Assembly: GCA_018806915.1 (NCBI GenBank)
Contig: JAGKQI010000091.1
Location: 2,914,001-2,978,000, forward strand
Length of the DNA: 64,000 bases
Direction: 5' to 3'
Origin: Phytophthora colocasiae
Taxonomy: Eukaryota; Oomycota; Peronosporomycetes; Peronosporales; Peronosporaceae
How positions within the stretch are numbered: position 1 is the stretch's first letter; every line of letters begins with the position of its first letter. Below, piece by piece: positions 29,745 to 39,183 of this stretch. The notes below the pieces were generated by a model. That model saw only the letters and a list, made by a program, of their open reading frames with translations. It did no database searches and was not told the DNA's origin. The translations under genes were made by a program, and so were the position numbers.

Positions 29745-30269
29745 ATGGCCGACAACCAACTCGACAATAACAAGCCGCAGAATGTCGCTACGTTCGCTGC
29801 TGGATGTTTCTGGGGTGTGCAGTTAGCGTTTGACCGCGTTCCAGGTGTACTTGAGACCTCTGTGGGCTACACTCAAGGCTCGGTGGACAGTCCCACGTAC
29901 CGTCAGGTTTGCACTGGGCGAACGGACCATGCAGAGGCCATTAACATCGTGTTTGATGACTCTCAAGTGAGTTACGATGCTTTGTTGAAGAAATTCTGGT
30001 CAATTCATGACCCCACGACACTCAATCGTCAGAAGAATGACAAGGGAACACAGTACCGCTCTGGGATTTACTACCACAATGATGACCAGCGCAAGGCAGC
30101 CTTGGCGTCCAAGGAAGAGCATCAGAAGACATTGAGTAAACCCATCGTTACGGAGGTCATGGAGGCCAAACAGTTCTGGGACGCTGAGGACTATCACCAG
30201 AAGTATCTGGAAAAGGGTGGACAGTGTTCTGACAAAGGCTGTGATGTCCCTATCCGCTGCTACGGCTAG
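29745..30269 (+). CDS. msrA: Peptide methionine sulfoxide reductase A
   Basis: This enzyme reduces methionine-S-sulfoxide in damaged proteins using thioredoxin. Landmarks are the catalytic Cys in [50 protein letters not shown] and the C-terminal resolving-cysteine region [15 protein letters not shown]. From ATG 29745 the protein is 174 residues. An earlier in-frame ATG at 29658 would add 29 Arg-rich residues ([16 protein letters not shown]) that could be a mitochondrial presequence. However, a partial Inr/FPR-like sequence (TCATTTCCGCATTGTC) at 29681 lies between the two starts, so transcripts from there would use 29745. Both products are possible. A divergent broken paralogue lies upstream. 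Confidence 0.9.
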   Translation: MADNQLDNNKPQNVATFAAGCFWGVQLAFDRVPGVLETSVGYTQGSVDSPTYRQVCTGRTDHAEAINIVFDDSQVSYDALLKKFWSIHDPTTLNRQKNDKGTQYRSGIYYHNDDQRKAALASKEEHQKTLSKPIVTEVMEAKQFWDAEDYHQKYLEKGGQCSDKGCDVPIRCYG

Positions 30270-30865
30270 AGAGATGGCATTTGCCGGTAATGGTGCTTAA
30301 CGAATATGTGTTTTTAATAAGAGAATGGTATCATTTGCAGTGATACTGAAACGAAACTAGCTCATTTGCCCTGCCTTACAGTAAAATTCGCGGTGTTTGA
30401 TGCCATCGTTTTCGAGCTTCTGGAGAGAGAGAAATTAGTTGATTAACAGTTATCGGACTTCTCGTTTTGCTAACTAAGACATCAAAACTGGAAATCACTT
30501 GACCATTACGTACGAGGAAATTCCTCAAGTTGATCTAGGCCTACATGTACAGAAGTTCCATAACAGACAATGTTTTATACGGTGAAAAATTGCTACGCAT
30601 CGTTCACGTTCTGTACAGATCGCGATGGTGAAAGCAGAGCAGCTATTTCCATTTCATTCATTTATGCGTCCATGATGTTACCGATTATGCGTCTACAGCG
30701 GATTATGATGTTACCGATTATGCGTCTACGGCGGATTATGATTCAGAAATCGCCCCTACGAGCCGTTGTTACGGTACCAACTTCCTACCTAGTGGTGATT
30801 TAATGAACATACTCCTACCTCACTCTTCATTTTGCCCTCCAACCACCACTCCAAGCTTCAGAACC
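30270..30865. other. Intergenic with RXLR gene 5' region
   Basis: The region contains a 33-bp tandem duplication (30672-30737). Just before the effector start is a partial Inr-like TCATTTTGCCCTCC at 30828, 39 bp upstream of the ATG. Bases from about 30780 are also present, inverted, at 62812-62912. Confidence 0.45.
30672..30737 (+). repeat. 33-bp tandem duplication
   Basis: The unit ATGATGTTACCGATTATGCG plus 13 bases occurs at 30672-30704 and 30705-30737 with one mismatch, followed by a partial third start (ATGATT). It lies about 130 bp upstream of the RXLR gene. Confidence 0.8.
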
Positions 30866-31393
30866 ATGCGGCTGTCTCTCATACTGTCCATTGCTATTGG
30901 TGCCATCTATTGCGCGACCTGTAACGCCACCCTGCCCTCCAACCAAAACAAGGTATCGGTGACGCACGTGGAGGATGCACCCATGAGCAACGACGTTGTT
31001 GACAGAAGATTTCTTCGTGTGGACCAAGAGAATGAAGAAACCGACAAGGAGGAGCGAGCCTTCACTACGAAGGGGCAAGTCAAGGAGTTAGCCAGGGAGA
31101 TTTTGGGGGATTCTACCAAGGCCACCGCTGCTTTCGAGAAATGGACGAGCAAAGGATACAGTCTTGATGAAATTGGTGCCTGGTTATCGAAGGCGAAGTA
31201 CCGTTCAGTCTACGAGGGCTATCAGGTCAACACGCAGGCCAGAAGCATTTTGGCGGATCCCGACAGAGCTCCACGCATATTCCAGCTTTGGCAGAGGGAA
31301 GGATACACCCTGACGCAGATTGACAACTGGTTGGATGACCCAAAGTTTTATCAGGTCTATAACAGCTACATTGGCCACCTGGACTTGGTGTAA
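30866..31393 (+). CDS. RXLR-EER secreted effector candidate
   Basis: This 175-residue protein starts at ATG 30866 with a signal peptide (MRLSLILSIAIGAIYCATCN, cleavage near residue 21). The RFLR motif is at residues 48-51 and EER at 62-64, the host-targeting layout of Phytophthora RXLR effectors. The C-terminal part has two related units with Trp and Tyr at regular spacing (FEKWTSKGYSLDEIGAWL, W93/Y98, and FQLWQREGYTLTQIDNWL, W142/Y147), similar to WY-type helical bundles. Its activity and plant target cannot be inferred. A longer frame from 30803 is open but would bury the signal peptide. A second copy at 60.5-62.8 kb is disrupted by an insertion. Confidence 0.85.
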   Translation: MRLSLILSIAIGAIYCATCNATLPSNQNKVSVTHVEDAPMSNDVVDRRFLRVDQENEETDKEERAFTTKGQVKELAREILGDSTKATAAFEKWTSKGYSLDEIGAWLSKAKYRSVYEGYQVNTQARSILADPDRAPRIFQLWQREGYTLTQIDNWLDDPKFYQVYNSYIGHLDLV

Positions 31394-31802
31394 AGCATCC
31401 GCTTTAGACTCTTACTGAGAGAGTTCTATCCACACAAAAATAAAAACTGACCTTCAGTGCAAATCTCAAACCTATCGTGGAAGTTGACCCCGTTTCGGAA
31501 GAGTTTGGCGGATATGAAGACTATGAGGTATATTTTTTTTTTCTGAACCAGTATACGTGGGTGGTTAGCACAATGTCTGCAGTCTTATCGGGTGCGGTCC
31601 TTAGGATCGGCATTCTACTATTACTTGTCTGCACGGTTCTATCCAGCTACAGTTATCTACATGTGCGCTACTTGCAGTTTTGTTAAGGATAATCTTCTTC
31701 CATGCCAGGGACTTATTGGCGTTGGCGGATATTTCTTTCATTTTACAGAACTCAGTATGGTGTGGACGGATCAGAAGAAAACTATATCTTGAATATTCTA
31801 GC
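31394..31802. other. Convergent 3' region of effector and C3orf33-like gene
   Basis: This is non-coding sequence between two convergent genes. Parts of it (tttggcggatatgaag) recur inverted near 60430. No gene was seen. Confidence 0.4.
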
Positions 31803-32919
31803 TCAATGCCGAATGTTATCTACCAGTTTCTTAAATCCTTTTGTGGTGGCACGTTTGCTGGCGGATAGCATACGGTCCGAGAGTTTTTCTTCTTGCCAGT
31901 CTTTCCAGATTCCATACTGCATGACTTGAGCGTGCTTCTGAGCGGCTTCGAGCTTCTTAATGCGGTGAGCCAGAGATGCAATGGCAGTGTCCCTGAGTAT
32001 CACACAACAGTAAAGTTAACGGCCACATGCAACTGGTAAACGCACGACAGCTACGTACGCTCCGTTGTCGTAATTTTCGAGATTTTCTGGAATACACTCT
32101 GCATACCCGTGAGAAACGAGTTCTTGCGCAAAATCTCCTCCCAACGGCGACTGTAACGACAGCAGCAAGAAAATTTAGCTAGTTTCACAGGATTGACTTC
32201 CTCACAACTTACCCTCTTGATTGCGATATTACACGTTGCCACACTCTCACTCCCCTCCACGCTAAAGCTATCAACAAAAAATTAATACAGATGCCATTCA
32301 CAATGAACCTCTAAGTGAGGTGCACTTACCGTTGGAGCAACTCAATGGTCATGTATCGATGTGAAGACACAAAGTTGGACCACACCCACTCTTCGGAGCT
32401 TTCGTCCACTTGGACACCAAACGGTCGAACAGCCAGTAGATCGTTCTCCTTCTTCTTCTCACCAATACCAACTGTCAAACTTTGTGGCAATTCATCTCGC
32501 AACACTGTACGGCGTAAGAACGGCGTGTGGTACACGTAGAAGACGCTCGGGTCTGCTCTGGACTGGCGGATCATTCTCACCCGCAGCTTTTTACGTCTTG
32601 CAAACTGCCACAACGGTATTTCCTCCACTCTGTTAACCCGATTCAGCAGACCGCTGAGCTTGATAGAAGCGCCAATCGATACGGCTACCGTTACCATAAG
32701 CCCCACACGGAAGAGTGTCAGATTTGAGTCGATCGTTTGTTGTGTGTCAACCACCAATCGACCCATTTGTCTGCGTAGATCTCTGTCATTACCCACGCTG
32801 CGTTTCTCAAAATCAGGTAACATCTTGGTCTGCTTCTTAGCTGTATATACAACACCTTTTTGTTCTGATTTACCCTCAAGATCACTCTCCCGGGCCGAAG
32901 AAGCACGCTGATCTTCCAT
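31803..32919 (-). CDS. C3orf33-like membrane-anchored protein
   Basis: Four exons are modelled: 32919-32330, 32267-32213, 32150-32059 and 31992-31803. They give 308 residues with all phases consistent. The N-terminal 75 residues are polar. A hydrophobic segment (LFRVGLMVTVAVSIGASIKL) precedes a staphylococcal-nuclease-like domain (IPLWQFARRKKLRVRMI, LLAVRPFGVQVDES, ELVSHGYAE). The C-terminal helix has KLEAAQKHAQVMQYGIWKDW. The overall plan resembles C3orf33 proteins, whose function is unclear. The assignment is from memory of the family and is tentative. A 5'-truncated, decayed copy lies at 59.8-60.3 kb. The gene is convergent with the RXLR gene. Confidence 0.55.
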
Positions 32920-33095
32920 CACTGTCACCAGGGTTCGCGGGGGTCTGGGACGGAATAATCGGGATATGGAATATACCACGTCCCACCCACAAGCCCCTGG
33001 AATAAGGAATAAACCACAAGAAATTTCGCCGAACTTTATTCATTACCACCATGAAAAGTCGATCAAGAGCGCATTCCTACACACAAGTCAGACGA

Positions 33096-33425
33096 CTAGT
33101 AGTAGATAAAGTCCTCGTTCTGGGTCCCAGCATCTTCGCCATCCTCCTCCTCCAACGGCACAAACTGGTCGAGAAACTCCAGCTCGTCAGTGGAGCAATT
33201 TTTTGAGTTGAAGTAGATATGCACAAGCTTTTCGACGCGTTCAGGAGCCAGCCTATTGCGCAGAGTCGAATGTACGAACTTGTGCGTTGAAAAGTTTCGT
33301 TCAGCCGCTGCACTGGAGCAGACAACGTTGAAAACGATTTTGGCAATAGCTTGTAAGAGCGGAAATGAGCTTAAACCGCTCCAAAAGTCAGCCACCGAGA
33401 TCTTCTTCTTCTTGATCAGCTGCAT
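33096..33425 (-). pseudogene. hAT transposase C-terminal dimerisation fragment
   Basis: A 109-residue frame contains the hAT family C-terminal domain: FPLLQAIAKIVFNVVCSSAA, ERNFSTHKFVHSTLRNRL and KLVHIYFN. The catalytic core that should precede it is missing and the frame opens from a Lys-rich start, so this is a remnant. No matching terminal inverted repeats were found around it. It could derive from the same or another hAT family as the element at 27.8 kb. Confidence 0.75.
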
Positions 33426-33884
33426 TTTAAAAAAGATTTTAAAGAGTCAAAGAATTCGTATCATGTATCATACGCTTATCCTGCGCATTCACTGAAGTGA
33501 ATAGAACTTGGTACCTGTGTGTTTGGTGGGTTGACAATGATTCTCTTTGTGGTCTCCAGCAGTCTGACCGTCGCGTTTCATAACTCTCGTGTGTCACACC
33601 ACTCTCAAGGCAAACACACATTCTTTCCATGAAACTGCGAACGCCTCCAGCGTGTTTCAACGCTTAATGGAAATATGTGCTGTTTGAAGAGAAAAATACC
33701 AAAAATTCCATCATTTATACCAAAAATTCCATTATACCTCCCGCTGATGCTCCCATCCCTCCCAAAGTGGTCTCTGAAACTTGGGATTTAAGAACCCTGT
33801 CTGTCACCAGTTCGAATATGACTTTAAAAGGCAGTAAAATGGGGGTATTTATTTTAGTGACGTCGTTGAAGTGGTCGGTTTTGC
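33426..33884. other. Intergenic, short tandem repeat
   Basis: Nothing coding is recognised. At about 33696-33738 the phrase ATACCAAAAATTCCAT is repeated twice in tandem. Confidence 0.4.
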
Positions 33885-33888
33885 TTAA

Positions 33889-35910
33889 CCCCTCTAACCC
33901 GGTATTCTGTATCCTACAGAATAATATATTGTACAGGATTTAATATCCAGCAAACTCATCAGCGCTCCAGAACTCCGCATGAAGATTATTGTATGGTGTC
34001 TGGATCAGTCCACTTTCCTAACAGATCGGCGATGGGATGATAGACGGGTATTATTCAAGGAGGATAGAAAGACGCATATAAATCCCCAACAGGTTTGAAA
34101 ATTCTGTCGAAAGCCCATCGGTTCACGTGTCAGAAGCTACCTCTACATTGTCATTCGAAAAATGAACGGCCCAGCAGAGAAGCCGTTCAAGCCAATCTAT
34201 GGCGCGAGATCTGCGAGGAAGGCTGGAAGGCTCTGTAAGCCGACAGGGATGACCTAGAATCAACGCTACGTGAAGCCGGGGTGAAGCGCCGTCTCGACGA
34301 AGCCAGACGTGGCATAAACTTCTTTGAAGGTTAGTGGCTCTTATTTTTGTGCCACCACAGTTGTCGACACAGAGGAGGTGGGCGCTACAGGTGAACTACC
34401 AGCAGCTATACCGATGATACGGAGCAAGACGGCGCGACCAATGCCTTTTTCCGGATGATCCAGAATTCGATTCAAGTGAGTGCATGGCTGCTGATGAAGA
34501 AGCAAAGAGCGAGACTGATGAACCAAACGGAGCCGACGGCCCCATCGACTCGGACGTGTTTGGTAGCGACAATTTCATGGAGAGGCTCCGAAAGGAGCGA
34601 CCGTTTGGCCTCTACAGCTATCGATGACGTGAATCTCGTGGAGACCGCTGATGTCAGCGATTCCGATTCCAACGCCGACGAAGAAGACATTATGGCAGAC
34701 AACGAGGTGGTCCACTTGAGGAAAGTGTAGAAGAAGATGAAGACCTGAAATAAATGACAACGTTCCGAAACTAGTAACTTTGACTTGACAGGTGATCTCT
34801 GCGATATCCCAGAGTATGGATAGATCACATACAATGAGGAGCACAGCCGTAAGCCGGGATGCTACAGAATAACCTCAAGTGGTGCTTACTAATTCTGGAT
34901 GTTGCGTGTGCACACGGAATTTCCTATAGCCGTAAGTCAGGATGCTACAGAACAACTCGAGTGGTGCTTTACTAGTTCTGGATGTTGCGTGTGCACACGG
35001 AATTTCCCGTAGCCGTAAGTCAGGATGCTAGAATAACTCGAGTGGTGCTTTACTAATTCTGGATGTTGCCTGCACAGGAATTTCCTACAGCCGTATGTCG
35101 GGGATGCTACAGAATAATTCTGACACATCCAGCTACTGGCGCTGCGCAGAATCAACTTTAGACTCATATCAACGCCGAGGAACTGGTGTTTGTCATATCA
35201 CGCTAGAAGCACACGTTAGTGAACACATCGGATCACCAAGCAGAACAAACGCAGGCAGTACTTGTGTAAGGTGCGTTCCGCCTTGAGCACCTTCTGTCAG
35301 CAATGGTTTAGGCGGTCGTACCGCTCTGCCACGTTCACGCTCACGTGCTATCAGAAATGGCACGATACCTCGGGTGACGGGAAGAGCATTCCACCGAGCC
35401 TAAAAAGATGATTAGATTCCGCAAACGTAAGAGAGAAAGTAAAAGACGAGGAATAAGAAGGACAACTAGTTAGCACCACGTACTTTGCAGTAGGTCTTGC
35501 TGAGCTCGTAGAGAAGCATTTGCCCAGTTCCTCCCTCACTACCCGTTAGTTAGGAACTGGGCAAATTCTTCCTTCGCGCGCTTTGCACTTAGCGCGCTTT
35601 TTGGCGGATGGTTGGTTGGCGCCAAGAGTGCCGCACAGTACGGAGTCGTTTCAAATTTGACGGGGTTGCCGGAGTGAGAGGTTTTGAACATGTTTTGTCC
35701 GCCAGGGATCCAATAGGAGATCGCCAGTTTCGCAGATGTTGGATACATTGTGCATGCTATAGCCGATGATGTACACTTTATGTACAGAATATGCCTCGCC
35801 GAGCACGAAAGGGCTTCCAACGGCATACTTTTCGCAGGTTATCGTTCATACTTTAATCAAGATAATTGCTTATTCTGTAGAATACAGAATAACGGCTCGG
35901 GTTAGAAGGG
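33889..35910. mobile_element. piggyBac-like DNA transposon, decayed, about 2.0 kb
   Basis: The element is bounded by TTAA on both sides (33885-33888 and 35911-35914), the signature target of piggyBac. Its terminal inverted repeats begin CCCCTCTAACCCG on the left and CCCTTCTAACCCG on the right. They are followed by a shared subterminal palindrome (TATTCTGTATCCTACAGAATA on the left, TATTCTGTATTCTACAGAATA on the right). Inside are only broken coding scraps, for example WREICEEGWKAL near 34190 in one frame and LVETADVSDSDSNADEEDIM in another. No intact transposase was seen. It would be mobile only with help in trans. Confidence 0.75.
34845..35125 (+). repeat. Minisatellite, about 83-bp unit, 3.4 copies
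   Basis: Units beginning AGCCGTAAG start at 34845, 34928, 35011 and 35089 (lengths 83, 83 and 78, then partial). Each contains GGATGTTGCGTGTGCACACG or a shortened version. The array lies inside the piggyBac-like element. Confidence 0.8.
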
Positions 35911-35941
35911 TTAAGCTATAAGCAGTGCTTATAGTTCCAAT

Positions 35942-37297
35942 ATGCCTTTCCTCTTTAGAAGAACTTTTGCATGGGTAGGCATCCTCCCATGCGGCTACTC
36001 ACATCCCATTCGCCAATCTACGACAAGAGAAGGAAAACGCCAAGTAATGAGGAAATACGAAGACACGTGGGTTGTGGACCGCACAATGTTCGAATATGTC
36101 AACCAGGTCTCTAATCTACCTCGTTATTACCACAAAACTCCCAATGCTAATGTGTTTATTGCAGGGTGGATGTAGTTGCTGTGGAGTGACGCACACCATC
36201 ATGAACTTTGCGGATTTCGCCAGCAAATGCTCCGACTGGGGTGAGGATAATTGAGTTTTGATTCGTTTTTGGGAGTTTTGACACTCAGATTGATGTTGTA
36301 GAGACTGATGATGAGAAGAAGGAGCAATATTCACCCTGGCCGATGTTTATCCACGAGGAGATCTTGACGGAACGAGCTCGATTGCGTATGGCGATGAAAG
36401 CTGATATGAACAAGTACAAGGAATTTGTGGACACGCACATGAAGGGATTCACGGCCTGGTGGTCTCAACTGGGGGAGAACGGGAAAACGAGGTATGTTAC
36501 GATGAATACAACAATGAATTTCGTTGTTCTGACGGTCGAAACTGCTGAAGAATTTTTCAGCTACCGAACGAGGAAGTACTGAGTTACTTCCGTGTCCACA
36601 CGAAGGTGAAAGGCTCCTACGAGATCGTACGTCACTTACTTCTTCGCTTGTTCTAATACGAACTGATTCTAATTGATGCGTTTGCAGCTATTGTGTGCGA
36701 TCCTGGAGCAGATTCGGCACTTTCAGGACACTGGATACACTGATGGCCGAGTGGCTGCTGAGCTCTTCTTCGAGAAGAATCTTGTGGTACGTAAGGCAGA
36801 TTCATATCTATTGAATGGATTGCGAATCTGACTGGTCTTTTTGTGCTTGTAGCACCAACGTGAGAGCTTCATTCTCGATCCGCAATACGTTACAATGGAA
36901 GCGGGGGATGAAAACTTCTTCGAGATGTTGAAAATCCTCGGTGGGCCCAAGTTACTCCCTGTTCGAACCGGTAAGTGTATTCGGTATGCATGTTTACAAA
37001 AGAATACTTTAAGTACATTGCTAATTATTGTGGAACCAACGTTTGCAGCACGTAACCCGAACGAGAAGAGTGAGGTAGAGGCTGAGCAAGCGAAAAGTGA
37101 GAATAACGTGCAGAGCTTCCGCTCAGATCGACGTTTGGTTCGTCTGGTACGTCGCTCCACCCTGTGATTTTGTTTCTTTTCATTTCGTGACTTTCTGCTT
37201 GGTACAGGTGATGTTCCGTATTTTTGCGGATATGGCAATGCGGAAGTACATGCGCGAGGTGGTAAACGCTGACTCGAATAACGCAACGGATTTATAA
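35942..37297 (+). CDS. Uncharacterised 8-exon protein
   Basis: Exons modelled from splice sites and phase are 35942-36106, 36165-36240, 36302-36491, 36551-36626, 36688-36786, 36853-36970, 37049-37146 and 37208-37297 (303 residues, all phases consistent). The N-terminus (MPFLFRRTFAWVGILPCGYS) could be a signal or transit peptide. The body is mixed helical, with FVDTHMKGFTAWWSQLG, LPNEEVLSYFRVHTKVKGSY, LLCAILEQIRHFQDTGYTDG and a C-terminal RIFADMAMRKYMREVV. A cysteine-rich patch GGCSCCGVTH is created by the first splice. I do not recognise the family. The first intron uses a weak donor (GTCTCT) and is the least certain. It is convergent with the primase gene. Confidence 0.6.
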
Positions 37298-37435
37298 ATC
37301 CTCAACATCAAGTCAAATGTTCTCAGATGAAGAGAGCATTGCAACAAGTAAACGCAACCAGATGACAACGTGTACATTTGAGTTAGAAAATGCCTAAGCA
37401 CACTCAATTTCCTCTCACTCTTCGTACTTGTTCCT

Positions 37436-39030
37436 CTAATTGGCAGTGACTGTGACTCCCTTCTCCTTCGCAGCATGGTACTTGCGACTCTCTTCGAAAT
37501 ATCCGTTCGGGTGGTTGATGAGGATGTCAGGATCGCTGCTAGGATGAGTTGCCTCGAAGTACTTCTTACAGGCGATCTGGTAGTGGTGGTTTTCTGCCAG
37601 TGACAGGATCTCTTGCTTGTCTCCTTCTGTTACGCCCTGCAGTGCCTTACGAAGATGCTCCTGCTCGAAATGGCGGAATGGACAGCCGTGATACTCGCCG
37701 TTCTTGGGTGGTTCACCAGTGATGATGCGCATGCAGTTTGAAGGCGCGTAGTCCTTGCGCTTTCCTTCCTTACCGTAGTTGTGACGGATGTTGTAGGCAT
37801 ATTTCTTGTTGAAATCGTCCACTGACATCTTCTTGCAGAACTCCTGCTTCCAGTACGCAATAGCATCGTCAAGCTGAAGGCCGATACCCTTGAGGAAAAG
37901 ACCGTACTGCTGTCGTCCAGCGAACTTCAAGTGGTGATTGAGCTTCAGTCCCTTGTGCAGCGAGCGCATACATAATGGCATGGATGTAGCTGCGAGACCA
38001 TCGATCATGTCAGGTCTAATAGCGTTCTCCGATCCAGGAACAGGAGTTGATGAGTAGTCAGCATCAATGTGATGCTTAGCGAGGTTCGACAATACTGGAG
38101 CGAGACGCTCATCCTTGCTAATCAGCGAGCGGTTGTACTTGCGGAAAGCTCCTGATAGCTCCTTGGATAGCTGTACATGTAAAAAATAATGTTAGTATCT
38201 ACATAAACCTTCAGTAACAGATACTTTGTGGGCGCACATTAGCACGGAAGGCAGCAAACAGGATGGACACGACGTGCTCGAACGGCACATAAGCTGTACC
38301 AGCTTCAATATACACTCTTCGAGTTGCCACCAGGTCCAAGGCCTCCGTAAATGGCACCTTGAAGTAAGCAGGCAGTGGTTGGCCACGGACTTTTGGGTCA
38401 TTAGCATCACGCACAGACTTCAACTTGCTCTGCCTCACTTCGACCTCCTTCATCGTCGCCTGCATCACAGTATTTAGCTTCATATTATCATACTCAAAGG
38501 ATAATACTTGCCTACCTCATCGTACGACAGTCCGTTCTGTTTCATAAACAGAATCTTCTCCTCTCTCGAGAGTTTGTCCAGTCGATAACTATACAAAACC
38601 AATAACCAGTCAACTAGACGTCCTCCATATCAATCACCACAACATTTCGTCACCGGAACAAAGTGCTTTCTTGCGTCAGGAACCAACGACGCATCTCATC
38701 CGTCTGACAAAATGCCATTCGTAGGAAGAAATGCGATAAAACATCCTTCGCCGCGTCATCCTCGGCCTGACCTGTACGTCTCGGAGCAGTCGAACGTAGC
38801 GGCATATGTTTATTCAATGTCTTCTCCAATCGCCCCTCTCGGTCCTTCATCTGCACACTACGCAGTCGGTAGTTCTCCACTGCTTTGAGCACATGGAGAC
38901 GGTCGATCGCGAATTCCTCGAATTGCTCCAGAGAAACCTCCACCAACGGCGCCTCATTGTACAGTGACAACATCGACAGTCCATGACGAGGCACTTGCTC
39001 CCTTCTACGGTTATTCCCCACGTTCTGCAT
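37436..39030 (-). CDS. PRIM2: DNA primase large subunit (PRIM2/PriL)
   Basis: Four exons are modelled: 39030-38654, 38588-38516, 38459-38238 and 38170-37436 (468 residues, phases 2, 0 and 0). The large subunit partners the catalytic primase subunit and DNA polymerase alpha to make RNA primers in the nucleus. The C-terminal iron-sulfur domain is clear: MPLCMRSLHKGL, HLKFAGRQQYGLFLKGIGL, NIRHNYGKEGKRKDYAPSNC, HGCPFRHF and HYQIACKKYFEATHP supply the four cysteines that bind 4Fe-4S. The N-terminal part (EAPLVEVSLEQFEEFAIDRL) matches the primase-regulatory domain. It shares a 153-bp divergent promoter with the Sec1-like gene, containing an E2F-type site. Confidence 0.9.
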
Positions 39031-39079
39031 CGCTTCTTAACGTTCAGGAGCTCTTCGGGTGGTTAAGACCGCCAAAATG

Positions 39080-39087
39080 GCGCCAAA
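39080..39087 (-). promoter_or_regulatory. E2F-type site upstream of primase gene
   Basis: Read on the minus strand the sequence is TTTGGCGC, the E2F/DP consensus, within the palindrome GGCGCC. It lies 50 bp upstream of the PRIM2 start codon. DNA replication genes including primase subunits are classic E2F targets in animals and plants, so cell-cycle control is plausible. A nearby imperfect hairpin (GGGTACACTTTGAGTGTAAC at about 39100) is unexplained. Confidence 0.45.
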
Positions 39088-39183
39088 TTAGGATAATAGG
39101 GGTACACTTTGAGTGTAACCCTATTTTTATAAATATGTACCCCCTATGTTGAAGCGACAGAATTGGAATATAACCCGCAACGG

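Larger units (their letters stand above)
30780..32690. repeat. Segment duplicated in inverted orientation at 59803-62912
   Basis: The RXLR gene, its 3' flank and most of the C3orf33-like gene reappear as a reverse complement at 59803-62912. That copy is interrupted by a 1.73-kb insertion and has lost parts of the C3orf33-like gene. The order and relative orientation (convergent genes) are the same in both copies, so this was one duplication of a block of about 1.9 kb. Confidence 0.8.

Noticed and set aside
33000..33096. Terminal inverted repeat for the hAT C-terminal fragment
   Set aside because: CCCCTGG near 32994 resembles a hAT end, but no partner or 8-bp duplication could be found.
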